A stretch of 64,000 nt of DNA from Glebionis coronaria (Eukaryota; Streptophyta; Magnoliopsida; Asterales; Asteraceae), in NCBI GenBank assembly GCA_025667525.1, contig CM046878.1:510888274-510952273 (forward strand). The letters run 5' to 3'. This document shows positions 36,424-47,692 of this stretch, piece after piece (position 1 is the stretch's first letter; each line of letters opens with the position of its first letter). A model generated the notes under the pieces. It searched no databases and was not told where the DNA came from. It was given only the letters and a program-made list of their open reading frames with translations. The translations under genes and the position numbers were made by a program.

Positions 36424-36692
36424 TACTTGGACTAGTTGTGTTCATCCAAGTTATTTGTGATTACTTGGATTTGTTGTGTACATCCATTGCATATGTGTTT
36501 GCTTGGATTTATTTTATGTAGATCCAAGCTACATGTGTGTACTTGGATTTGTTTAGTTGAGCTGTAATAGATTGATTAGTAGTTCTCACTAAACTATAAA
36601 GTGATGTGGTTGTATCTTGTGAGTTCTCACTTAACTTGAAAGTGATTAGTAGTTGTGTTGTGTGAAGTTCTCACTTAGCTTCAAAGTGAAGA
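36424..36692. repeat. Short imperfect repeats in the SIRE-b LTR
   Basis: About four units based on TACTTGGATTTGTTGTGT (36424-36560), then three units based on GTTCTCACTTAACTTGAAAG (36580-36692). Confidence 0.75.
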
Positions 36693-36695
36693 GTC

Positions 36696-36923
36696 GTGAA
36701 GATTAGTTCTAGCTTTGGATTAGAACTCGACATCTAGCCTTGTGTCGTTAAATGGTGAAGTAGGCAACGTCGTGAAGATTGGTTCTACCTTGAGATTAGA
36801 ACTCGACATCTAGCATTGTGTCGTTAAATTGTGAAGTAGGCAACGTTGTGTAGATTGGTCCTAGCTAAATATTAGGTCTCGACATTTAGCTTAGTGTCGG
36901 AAAATAATGTAAGCGGCGATGTA
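36696..36923. repeat. Three tandem 76-bp units in the SIRE-b LTR
   Basis: Units start at 36696, 36772 and 36848, each with GATTRGTTCTA, CTCGACATCTAGC and GTGTCGTTAAA. The first two are nearly identical, the third diverged. Confidence 0.9.
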
Positions 36924-37146
36924 AGGTTTTCTCCGCCAAGAAGGGAGCTTGTGGATATAGTGGAAATCTCGAGTAGGTGTACTCAAGGAGTGGAGTAGAA
37001 ACGAGGATAGAGCCTCGTTGTTGAACCACTATAAATCTTGGTGTCTTCCCACTAGGTTGTCTCCTTCCTTACTCTTTATTTATTTCATTATCATTACACT
37101 TACCTATTATCCTTGCTAGTGCATTTTAATTGAACTTAATCATTAT

Positions 37147-38714
37147 TGATAGGTGTGAAAACACCCATCCTTTTACCACTTATTTCTTGCTAAAACGAGA
37201 CCAAAAAGTGTATTTAATATCATTTGTTTGGAGTTATGCGTGTTTTGTGTGTTTGTTGTGTTTTCAGAGCCAACCGGATAAATATTGAAGAAAACATGGG
37301 ATTGCACGGGTTTTATCGAAGAAAAAGACTCAAGACGAAGTCTATTGTCCAAGAGATGCAAAAGATTTGAAGTCAATGGGCCTATTTGAAAGATTTATCG
37401 AACAAAAGGACCAAAGATGGAAGATTTATATATGTCGAAGAACTCAAGTCTATTAAACGATGAAATTAAAAGGCGAGTTGAATTTATTCATCGACAAATC
37501 CCGAATCTGAGTCGAAAATGTCAACTTTACTGAAAAGACGAGAAGACAAAAAGAAAGGAAGAAAGCCCACTCACCAACAAAGCCCAAGGATATAAATAGC
37601 CTCCCCTTCACAACTTGGGATCTATTTTTTATTTTTCTTGTTCTTTTCTTTTTGTTTCGTTGGAAACCCACCAACACCACTAGGGTGTTTGGTGATTTTT
37701 ATTTTTCTTGAATCCATCATAAATTTTGTAAGTTTTAATCCTTCCTTCTGTTTGTTTAACCTTAATCTTTCAATACCATCTTTCATTTAATCTTTTTCAT
37801 CTTTCTCTTGTTGATTTAAAGTTTTAAAGTTTGATTTTGTTGATTTTGATGTTCAAAAGTAAGTGGGTTTTGTGTTTTTGTTGATTTGGTTTGATGTTTA
37901 TCATTAGTAGATGATTAGTGGTTAGGTTGGTTTAATCTTTGGTGAAAACTTGGTTGATTTTAGTCAAATTCGTGTTTTGGGTTTATCTCTCTGTTCTTCG
38001 TCTTCATAAGCTGCCTAGATTCCGAACCAACGGAATATTCCGAACCAAGCTTTTCTCTAATTTATTCCGAACCAACAAAGCTATTCCGAACGAGTCTTTT
38101 CTTCCAATTATTCCGAACGAGCAAATAATCCGGATGAGCATGATTATTCCGGATAAAGGATTATTCCGGATGAGTTAAGTATTCCGAACCAAGCTTTTCT
38201 CCTTTTTATTCCGAATGAAGCACATATTCCGAACGAGTACTTATTCCGCATGAACATGTTATTCCGGATTAGCGTTTATTCCGAATAAGTGATTTTTCCA
38301 TTTTTATTCCGAATGAGTTTGTTATTCCGAATAAACGAAACATTCCGAACCAAGGTATTTTTCGAACGAGCTATTTGTTTTGATTATTCCGGATGAGCAA
38401 CATTTATTCCGGATAAAGTGATATTCCGAATGAAGGAAGTTTAGTTTTTCAAGTTTTATATATTAAGTCTTAATTTACTGTTTACTTTTTAGTTCTTATT
38501 TCAGCTTTATTATTTTAAATTGTTTTTAACTTGTTCTTAATTTGTCAATTGATTTTAGCTTATTTTACCACTTTGCTCATTTATTTCTTTTTAGTAGAAT
38601 AGAAAATCGAATCCCCATTTTATCTACCAAGAATGATAATTCCACTTTGAACCGTTATCCATTCGAGAAGATACCGAGAAAACGAACTTCAACCCATACA
38701 AATATCAAGTATCA
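37147..38714 (+). mobile_element. 5' LTR of Athila-1
   Basis: 1,568 bp. Contains the ATTCCGAAY-type array (38026-38442). The frames at 37173-37680 recur in the other LTR and are LTR sequence, not genes. Confidence 0.95.
38026..38442. repeat. ATTCCGAAY-type motif array, 5' LTR copy
   Basis: About 21 copies of ATTCCGRAYNAR (variants TTCCGAACGAG, TTCCGGATGAG, TTCCGAACCAAG) spaced roughly 12-30 bp, in one direction. The spacer sequences differ, so this is a cluster of motif copies and not a simple tandem repeat. The same cluster is at 56717-57134. Confidence 0.9.
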
Positions 38715-38716
38715 AA

Positions 38717-38734
38717 TGGCGCCGCTACCGGCTC
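38717..38734 (+). other. Athila-1 primer-binding site (TGGCGCCG type)
   Basis: TGGCGCCGCTACCGGCTC, two bases after the LTR. The TGGCGCCG start is the usual Athila/Tat primer site, complementary to a tRNA other than initiator Met. Confidence 0.88.
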
Positions 38735-38886
38735 TTTTCGTAGAGATTAACGGTTTTTCGTGAGAAAACTGGATTTTGGGATCCTATCGCCGTGAACGTA
38801 ACTTTGTTTGCAACAAAAATAGAAAAAAATAGAAAAACATAAAAAACCAAAAATATTTCTTTGCTCTATTTTTCTTTTGTAGGTGT

Positions 38887-39524
38887 ATGCAAACCCGATC
38901 ACAGAAGAAGAAATCCGTTCAAGCTACTATCATTCAACCTCCGGTTGCCGAGCCTCTAATTGTTCCAACAATGGATAATCGACCAATGATTGAGCTTTTG
39001 CAAGCACATGTAGAGGGCAACAACGATGCTATTGTCATACCCGACGTTGCAGCCAACAATTTTGAACTCAAATCCGGCTTCATTCAAATGGTCTCTGCTC
39101 AACCTTTCTTGGGGCGTACAATGGATGATCCTCACAACCACATCAAAAGGTTCCTTCAACTCACGAACACGGTCAAATACAATGGCGTTCCACTAGAGGT
39201 AATCCGCTTACAACTTTTTCCTTTCTCCTTAGAGGGACAAGCCCGGCATTGGCTTGCAAAGGAACCCCTACAAAGTATTCTGACGTAGGCGGACTTAGAG
39301 ACCAAGTTCATAAATTACTTTTTCCAACCCTCACGTACTACCACTTTGCGGAATGAAGTTATCAATTTTGAACAAAAGTACGATGAGACTTTTAGTGAAT
39401 CTTGGGACCGTTTTAAAGATCTTTTAAGAAAATGCTCACCACATGGTTTTACCAAAGTGCACCAAATTAATACTTTTTACAATGGTTTAAGCATGAATGA
39501 CCAAGCTCACTAAATAGTGCCTCG
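38887..39524 (+). pseudogene. gag: Athila-1 Gag, N-terminal and capsid part
   Basis: From MQTRSQKKK. The capsid-like region includes DDPHNHIKRF, RLQLFPFSLEGQARHWL and, after a TAG stop (39286-39288, Trp expected), LETKFINYFFQPSRT and QINTFYNGL. At 39511 one base appears lost after CAAGCTCAC, which creates TAA and moves the frame. It would form the particle shell if intact. Confidence 0.88.
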
Positions 39525-40795
39525 GTGGGTAATATTTTGGCTAAGACTTCTAATGCTTCTTGGGATATTATCGAAAATAAGTCTCGTGTGCAAACTAAGA
39601 GTGTTCGGACCAATGGCGCTAGTGCTAGCACTAGTGACAACGACAAGAGAATTGATAAGCTTACTTCGCTTATTGAATCACTTGCTATCCAAACCGCGAA
39701 CCATACCAAAAGCATCAATGCTCAAGTCAATGCTTTGAGCCAACCATGTGAAATATGCGGGGGTCCTCACTCTTACACTAATTGTACTTCCACCCAAGAC
39801 TATCTTTATGAGAATGTTAACGCAGCGTATGGTACCTATCCTACGGGAGGCTATCCAGCCCGCCCTCAAGGAGACCGTACCTTGCTAAGTTATCATTCAT
39901 CCAACTTTCTTTCCCCGCCCGATTTTCCTCCTACCAATGAAAACCAACAACAAAACCTTCACCGAACCAATCAACAACAACCTCGAGCACCATACCAACC
40001 CCCTCAAAGACAACCGTATCCACCTCAAAATCCTACCCAAGTTTACCAACCCGCTCCTTACCAAGCACCTGCTTATCAAACACCTCCTCCTACGCAACCC
40101 AACGTTTTCAACCATGAGGTTGAAACGTACATGCGGACGAATGATTCGTTGGTGAAGAATCTGTAGACTCAGATTATTAACTTGAAAGGAGATATGGTGA
40201 AATAAGGGAACGATCTTCGAGCTGATATGCGCACCTCTTTGAGTAGTTAAACTAATGACTTAAGGGACATGATGGCTGGTTTCTTCCAAGGTAATCAACC
40301 CTCTTCTGAGGGTACTCTTCCGAGTAACACCGTTGCGAATCTAAGAGGGGAGATGAAAGCGATCACCACTCACAGTGGAAAAGGTACAAAGGAACCCGAG
40401 CTTCCAACACCTACACCGGTGATTGTGACTAAGGAAAACGAGTCCACTACTCCTATTCCTTCACCTTCTACTTCTCCAATTCCTCCACCTCTTACTTCTA
40501 CCCCTCCACCACCCAAGGATGTGAGTGATCCTACTATTACAAAGCCTTCCTCTTCTTCCGATATACCTTATCCCTCAAGGTTGAGGAAAGATAAGCTCAA
40601 AAGTAAGGATGATATTCAAGTTTCAAACTTTCTCAAAATGTTTAAACAATTGAATTTCAATATCTCCTTCGCTGAGGCTCTCGCTCACATGCCTAAATAT
40701 GCGAAGATGGTCAAAGATCTTCTAAGTGACAAGGCGAAGCTTCTTGAAATTGCTCAGACCCAACTTAATCAGAATTGATCTGCGGATCTCTTAAG
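39525..40795 (+). pseudogene. gag: Athila-1 Gag C-terminus and proline-rich linker
   Basis: Continues Gag in the shifted frame. It has a Cys cluster (CEICGGPHSYTNC), then a long Gln/Pro-rich tract, then a Ser/Pro-rich tract (40400-40560) and the conserved PYPSRLRKDKLK to LLSDKAKLLE stretch that leads into protease. Stops lie at 40164, 40203, about 40248 and TGA near 40776. The 40269 frame is in the same register as 39525, so only stops separate them. Confidence 0.85.
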
Positions 40796-41893
40796 GAAAT
40801 TGCCAACCAAACTTGGTGATCCGGGTCGCTTCTTATTCCTTGCAACTTCCTGGGAGTAGAAAATTGCCTGGCCCTAGCCGATCTAGGTGCTAGTATAAAC
40901 TTAATGCCATTAAGTGTTTGGAAGCAATTATCTCTCCCCGAGCTAGTCCCCACAAAAATGACTTTGGAATTATCCAACCGTACGGTTGCTTATCCGGTGG
41001 GGATAGCCGAAGATGTCTTTGTTGGCGTCGACAAATTCACCTTTCCGGCGGATTTTGTTGTCGTTGACTACGAGATGGATCCACGAGTTCCATTAATCGT
41101 TGGACGTCCATTCCTGAGGACCGGTCGCACTCTCATTGATGTAGCCGCGGGCGAATTAATCACGAGAGTGGGTGACGATAAAATCGTTTTCAATATGGGT
41201 AAACTTTCAACACAGCCTTCGGACAACGAGAGCGTTAATATCATTGATGTTCTTGATGAGGCTTGTGAAGAACATTTTAAAGACGCTTGTAAAAGTGGTT
41301 CTTCTATACCCATTGTTGAAGTCGTGGCCTCTATTGCTCCATCACTAACTCCATTTGGAGAAAGTGATTTAATTTTGAAAGAATTTGAAGCAACCTTGGG
41401 CGATGTGGACTTGAAATATGACGATTCTCCCACCAATTGGGATGAAGACATTCGTACCATTGAGAAACTTCTCAATGAGGACCATATTTCTCCACCATCC
41501 CCTAAGCCTATTGCTATCGATGAACAGAATTTGACTACGCCTTCTATCGAAAATCCTACGGATTTAGAGCTTAAGGATTTACCGTCTCATCTCGAGTACG
41601 TTTTCCTTGAAGCCGATAAGAAGTTAACCGTCATCATCGCTAAGGACTTGAAAGAAGAAGAAAAATCTCGCCTTATCGCCGTGCTTAAAGATCATAAGAA
41701 GGCTATTGCTTGGAAAATTTCCGATATCCGCGGAATTGATCCAAACTTTTGTACTCACAAAATTCTCATGGAAGATGACTTTAAACACGCAATCCAAAGC
41801 CAAAGAAGGGTTAATCCTCGAATTCATGACGTCATCAAACAAGAAGTTATCAAACTTTTAGATGCCGGTATGATTTACCCTATTTCAGATTAG
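40796..41893 (+). pseudogene. pol: Athila-1 protease
   Basis: The aspartic protease site reads LADLGASINLMPLS, the usual Athila form, around 40875-40920. VDYEMDPRVPLIVGRPFLRTG follows, then an acidic linker up to the RT start (HKKAIAWKISDIRGIDP). A frameshift near 40834 separates the first strand from the rest, and TAG at 41891 stops the frame just before RT. Confidence 0.9.
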
Positions 41894-42416
41894 CCATGGG
41901 TAAGTCCCGTCCATTGTGTGCCAAAGAAAGTCGGAATAACCGTTGTTCCCAATGAAAACAACGAGTTAATTCCTACTCGTCTCGTTACTAGTGGAGAGTT
42001 TGTATAGACTATCGCAAACTCAATGATGCCACGAGAAAAGATCATTTTCCTCTTCCCTTCATGGACCAAATGCTCGAGCGTCTAGCGGGTAATGATTATT
42101 ATTGCTTCTTAGACGGTTTCTCCGGGTATTTTCAAATTCCCATCGATCCTAAAGACCAAGAGAAAACCACATTCACTTGTCCTTATTTAACATTTGCTTA
42201 CAAACGCATGCCTTTCGGCTTATGCAATGCTCGTGGGACGTTCCGAAGGTGTATGATGGCTATCTTCCATGACATGTTGAAGAAACCATGGAAGTCTTCA
42301 TGGATAATTTCTCGGTCTACGGTGATTCTTTCTCTGCTTGCCTTGCCAATTTAGAACGTATGCTTAAGCGGTGCGAAGACACTCGCCTTGTTCTAAATTG
42401 GTAAAAATGCGATTTC
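41894..42416 (+). pseudogene. pol: Athila-1 reverse transcriptase
   Basis: In pieces: PWVSPVHCVPKK, WRVCIDYRKLND (frameshift near 41990), FLDGFSGYFQIPI with the first Asp, FAYKRMPFGLCNA. After another shift near 42280 comes VFMDNFSVYGDSF. The DD pair has become D-N (AAT at 42305-42307). A TAA ends the NW(E)KC stretch at about 42402. Confidence 0.9.
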
Positions 42417-43376
42417 ATGGTAAAAGAGGGCATCGTGCTAGGACATAAAATCTCCAAAGCCGGTCTCGAAGTAGACCGTGATAAAGTTGATGTCATAGCA
42501 AAATTACCTCCACCTTCAACCGTGAAGGGTGTGAGAAGTTTTCTTGGTCATGCGGGCTTCTATCGACGATTTATAAAAGACTTTTCTAAAATCGCTCGCC
42601 CAATGACCCACCTCTTGGCAAAAGATACTCCTTTTATCTTTTCCAAAGAGTGTATTCAAGCCTTCAACCTTCTTAAGGATAAGCTAACTAAGGCACCGGT
42701 CTTGGTTACTCCTAATTGGGAGCTTCCTTTTGAGTTGATGTGCGATGCTAGCGACTTTGCTATTGGAGAGGTACTGGGACAACGTTTTAACAAACATTTC
42801 CAACCGATCCATTACGCTAGCAAGACAATGACAGGGGCTCAATTGCATTACACGACAACCGAAAAAGAGATTTTAGCTGTTGTCTATGCTTTTGAAAAAT
42901 TTCGCCCCTATCTTGTCCTTTCCACCATGATCGTATACACCGATCATTCCGCGTTGAATTACTTGTTAACCAAGAAAGATTCTAAGCCAAGACTTCTTCG
43001 CTGGGTTTTGCTCCTTCAAGAATTCAAAATCGAATTTCGTGACAAGAAGGGAGCGGAAAACCTAGCCGCGGACCATCTGAGTAGACTTGAGGATCCATAT
43101 CAAGGGGATCACCCGAACAAAGAGATCAATGACTCTTTTCCCCTTGAGACCTTATTGTATATCAAATCCAATCTCGATGAGACCCCGTGGTTTGCGGACA
43201 TCGCAAACTACTTGTCGGGTGGAATTCTCATCGACGGGTTAACATCTCAACAAAAGAAGAATTTCTTTAAAGACATCAAGACTTACTTTTGGGATGACCC
43301 GTATCTATTCAAACAATGTCCTGATTTGATCATTCGCCGATGTGTTGATGGACCCGCAACTCTAGGTATTCTATAA
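42417..43376 (+). pseudogene. pol: Athila-1 RT thumb and RNase H
   Basis: 319 codons open. Begins [34 protein letters not shown]. RNase H follows with [36 protein letters not shown] and AADHLSR, which supply the D-E-D-D set. It stops at TAA (43374-43376) just before integrase; CAA to TAA would explain it. Confidence 0.92.
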
Positions 43377-44469
43377 GCATGCCACAAAGGACCCACGAGT
43401 GGTCACTTTGGTCCCAACTACACCGCCAAAAAAGTGTTTGACTCGGGATTTTATTGGCCCACGATTTATCGTGACGCTTACGAAATGGTTAAACATTGTG
43501 ATGCTTGCCAAAGACAAGGCAAGATCACACATAAAGATGAGATGCCTCAAAATTTCATACAAGAATGTGAAATCTTTGATGTATGGGGCATCAACTTTAT
43601 GGGGCCGTTTCCTTCATCTAAAGGAAACAAATACATCCGTGTAGCCGTTGACTACGTTTCGAAATGGGTTGAAGCGAAAGCTTTACCCACTAACGATGCA
43701 AGGGTGGTTTGTAACTTTCTAAAGCAGCTATTCGCTAGATTCGGTGTGCCTCGTGCTTTTATTAGTGACTGCGGGACTCATTATTGCAATGATAAATTCG
43801 CAAGAGTCATGGCAAAGTATGGTCTCAATCACCGTCTTTCCACCGCTTATCTCCTACAAACTAATGGGCAAGCCGAAATCTCTAACCGTGGGTTAAGGCG
43901 AATTCTTGAACGAACCGTGGGAGAGCATCGTGCCTCATGGGCCGATAAACTTGATGATGCTCTGTGGGCTTTCCGTACCGCATATAAGACTCCGATTGGT
44001 TGCACACCATATCGTCTCGTCTACGGAAAAGCATGCCACCTCCCCATTGAGTTGGAACACAAGGCTTACTGGGCCTTGAAATGGACAAATTTTGACATCA
44101 ACAAAGCCGGAGATTTGCGCAAAATCCAACTCAATGAAATTAATGAATTGAGGAATGAAGCTTATGAAAACTCTAATCTATAAGGAAAGAACTAAGCTCA
44201 TTCATGACTCAAAGATTAAGAACCGATAGTTCTAAGTTGGAGATAAAGTTTTACTCTTTAACTCTCGGTTAAAAATCTTTTCGGGCAAAATAAAATCTCG
44301 TTGGCCCGGCCCATTCACCATTGCTCAAATTTTTCCATATGGTACTCTTGAGCTTGCTCAACCCAATGGACAAAATTTTAAGGTGAATGGCCAACGAGTG
44401 AAGTTGTACCTTGGAGAGGACATCTCTCATGAGATGATTCCATCCCTATCCACCTTTCCTTTGAATTAA
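43377..44469 (+). pseudogene. pol: Athila-1 integrase
   Basis: Zinc finger ([30 protein letters not shown]), core with [20 protein letters not shown] and [11 protein letters not shown] giving D-D-E. The C-terminal part is in another frame after a one-base change near 44175 (VGDKVLLFNSRL, SRWPGPFTIAQ, NGQRVKLYLGED). The frame ends TAA at 44467-44469. Confidence 0.92.
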
Positions 44470-45110
44470 TTTGGGACCGAGTCAGGCTTGTGACTTGGTT
44501 AACAAAAACAAGCGCCCCTCGGGAGGCAACCCGAGTATCTATCCCTTTCCGTTTTACCTCCTAAGTGTAGGGGGCCTATGTAGGTTGTTGATGTTTGTGT
44601 GGTGATGTGATTACAGGGATAAGTGCACTATTGGACTCTTTGAATAACCGTGCTCCCGTGTTATCCGCAAATCCGGTTCTATCTCTCAACTATCGTGATT
44701 TAATTTTCTTCATACTCTCATTTGAAATTGATCACGTTAGTTGTCTCCTCCTTAACTTGATTTAACCAACGTGCACAATGTCATAAGTGTAGGGGAGACT
44801 TTTCCCACATGCTTAAACATTGAGGACAATGTTTATATTAAGTGTAGGGGAGACTTCTATCGAAGTTATAAGTGGACTCTTCAAATAAAATGCCTTCATT
44901 TAACCGGTAAATCAGCTTTTTCAGCATTTTTGAAATTTTTAATTAACTTTGGCCATATAGTCGTAATTTTTAAAAATTTTATGTCTTTTATTTCTTTCCT
45001 TCTATCTTTGCTTCCATATGTATATATTCCATAATAAAGTAAAAAATAATAGAAAAATCAAAGATATTAATAAAGTGGTTTAGCTAGTTTAGAAGTCTTT
45101 GATATATTAG
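44470..45110 (+). other. Athila-1 post-integrase non-coding region, left part
   Basis: Contains a perfect 6-bp hairpin at 44518-44535 and three polypurine-like AAGTGTAGGGG motifs (44563, 44785, 44840). The nested element inserts at 45111. The 87-codon frame at 44771 shows no domain; an envelope-like gene is not apparent. Confidence 0.7.
44518..44535 (+). other. GGGAGGCAACCC hairpin after integrase
   Basis: CTCGGG-AGGCAA-CCCGAG forms a 6-bp stem with a 6-nt loop. From memory, a GGGAGGCAACCC stretch follows integrase in other Athila elements. Role unknown. Confidence 0.7.
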
Positions 45111-47676
45111 TGTAAAACCCGTAAAAATAAGGTCATAATTTAATTCTACTTTCAATTATTTTGAAGTATTTTATAACGTTAAATATTATTATGTTTAACG
45201 GTTTAAGTTGAAACCGATATTAAATATTTTATTTTAATATTTTGACGAGTAACGAGGACAACTAGTGATCGCGATACCGACGGATGCCTAAAAATTTTAT
45301 ATTTTATTATCGATCGTTTCGATATTTAATATTTTCGACGATATCGTTTTAATTACGTATCGAGTCGTTATATTATTATTTTTCGTGTGCGTTTAAACTT
45401 TTTAGTATTTTTACGAAACCCGAGTCTCGTAAATATTTAAAATTTACAATTTATATTTTCTACCCTTTTAAACTATTTTATTACATTTTGGACCAAAACT
45501 ATCACAAATTCGCAAAAACTACCCTAACCTTACACTAAATAAATAAATTCCACTCACATTCTTACACACACAAAATATTTAAAAATAAAAACAAACCCCC
45601 CCACCCTTTCTCTCTTCCTTTGCCGTGAGACACCAAGAACACCACACCAAATCTTTCAATTTTCTTGATTATCTTGTTTGATCCATCCAAAAACAAAACA
45701 AGTCCACCTCCTAATTTTTCAAGGTGATTCCAATGGTACCATTTTTATCAACATGCATTAAGTTTTTAATTTTGATAAAAACTAGGCTTGTTAGGTGGAG
45801 ATTTTGATCATGGATGTGTTAGTAGTGATAATCAAATAGTGTTTATGCTATGTTTTTATTAAAAGTTGATTTTTAATTTTTGGGTTTTTGATTTTGATGA
45901 TGATACAAGTGTTAGGATTAGTTTATGATGATATTAGGATGTTAGAATGATGATAAAAGTTGTTGGTTTTAATCAAAAACTTGATTTTGTATGGTTTTTA
46001 AATGGTCAATTTTGGGCAGTAGGTTTGAGGACATTTTCGAGGGTCTTAAGTCTGGATATAGGATGATATTATAGGATAATGTTGTAGAGAATTTCGAGAG
46101 CTTCGATTTCATATAAAGTAGGCCTTCCAATTCATTACGGATCAAAAGTTACACTAGTTTGATTTTCGTGTACCGGGAGACGAGTGTCGACACAATCCGA
46201 AAATTGTTGTCGATATTTGGATCGAATCCCGGGGACTATAAAATGAGTTTCAAAATGATTCAAGGGCTGTTCTCAGTCCCCAAGTTTAGCATTTTGAGTC
46301 TATTTTTAGAATCAAGTGGCGGTTTTACAAATGAAGTTGTTTAGAATGGTCAAAATGGTTTCGTAAGTCAAGGTCGCTAAACTGTCCGGATTTTGTGATT
46401 CAAAGATGAGTCGGGCAGGAAACTTTATAAGTAAAATCTTTTGATGGGCTCTTGGGAGGACTTTATACATATAGTAAGTAAGTTCTCTGAGTAGTATCAT
46501 GAAGTTTTGATGTGTTTAAGTATGGGAAAACAGCTTGGACATTCGGTATGTTCCGGCAGATTTTTATTAAAGGCGTAGAATAATAAAAAGAATATATAGG
46601 AGAGTGTAATAGTATCACTTGTATCGTTTTCTCTCGGGTTTGTCGTGATTTTATGAGTCGAGTTTTATATTCTTATGTATGGTTTATTTCTCGAGTCTAT
46701 TATTAATGAACGCACCTCATTTGATAGGTTGCGGTTCTCGTGTTTGAAAGGCATCATCTATCGTCGGCGATCGTCTCATTATCACTATTGGCTAAAGTGA
46801 GTCTATAGCCTCGTTTGCGCAATTATATGATTTTTAAAAACTCGCGAGGGGGAATACATGTTTTTATAAACTTAGAACACAAGGTTTTTATGGTATGCTT
46901 TGTCCCTCTATGAATGGACCCGTGGTTGCCTTTAAATTGCATTAAGTGATTGCCATTGTTAAAGCCTCAATTATGGACCGTTAATTAACCTATGATGGGT
47001 TAACCGCTAGTACGATTAATAGATCTATGGGGGAAGCCGCCCCGGTTCAGTTTGTGTGGACTTGTCACAGAAGCTTAGGCCCGACCTCCACACTGTTTGG
47101 ACATATTGTATTGAGAAGTCAGGTATACGGCAATGTAGCAATAATCTGGGGGTAACGACAATTAATAAATCTCTTGTCTTATTAGACCTAACAGAGTGTC
47201 TAAGGGCTCGGTTCCATGAGCTTATTGCAATTTATGCTATATACAATTATCATTATTGATGCAAATTATTATTTGATGCTTATAAGCATGCCACAAACTT
47301 ATAATCTTTGCTTGTGTTCAAAATGATTACATAAACCTATAGATTCACTCGGCATTTTTGCTGATTGTTTTACTCACATGTATTTCAGGTAATTAAGAAG
47401 TGGAAGCTTGGAGGTCACGGGAATGAAGTTGTGCACTGCTATGTTGTTCAAACTCTTTGATTTATTTATCGTTCCATTTTTAAAACAAACTAATATGTTG
47501 TTTTAACTTATATTTTGGTAACGATTACTTGGGACTACGCTTCTCTGATGAATGTTTTGGGAACAATAAATCTAAAACATCTCTTTTCAAGTCGTTCTAT
47601 ATAAATTATGTGTTGTTGTATCATTGTTTAGCACCCAAAGATGTATTCCACTGCGTGTAAATTTGGGGGTGTTAAA
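45111..47676 (+). mobile_element. 5' LTR of the nested element
   Basis: The frames at 46159-46344, 46312-46500 and 47056-47259 recur at the matching places in the 3' LTR (52982, 53135, 53879). They are LTR sequence. The last 20 bases are a GGGGGTGTTAAA terminus. Confidence 0.93.
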
Positions 47677-47679
47677 GAT

Positions 47680-47692
47680 TGGTACCAGAGCC
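47680..47692 (+). other. Primer-binding site of the nested element
   Basis: TGGTACCAGAGCC, three bases after the LTR, the plant initiator-Met primer site. Confidence 0.9.

Larger units (their letters stand above)
35690..37146 (+). mobile_element. SIRE-b LTR, left part
   Basis: Begins TGATGCCTAAAAAC and runs to the Athila-1 insertion site. It resumes after 57420 and ends TTCTACA just before a primer site, giving about 1.57 kb. The closing text (CCGCCAAGAAGG, ACTCAAGGAGTGGAG, AACCACTATAAATCTT) is typical of SIRE-type LTR ends. The left edge is inferred from the TG terminus and loss of coding text. Confidence 0.65.

Noticed and set aside
37173..37376. 67-codon frame repeated at 55873-56076
   Set aside because: It lies in both LTRs of Athila-1, opposite to the element's direction, with no domain.
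40269..40778. Separate proline/serine-rich gene
   Set aside because: In the same register as the preceding Gag frame and carries Athila linker text, so it is part of Gag-Pol.
41068..41475. 135-codon minus-strand frame
   Set aside because: Shadow of the Athila-1 protease and linker.
44771..45034. Envelope-like gene of Athila-1
   Set aside because: 87 codons of low-complexity text in the non-coding 3' region, with no signal peptide or domain I can support.
46159..46500. Small frames in the nested element that recur at 52982-53323
   Set aside because: Both lie in matching LTRs, so their repetition reflects LTR duplication, not selection on a protein.
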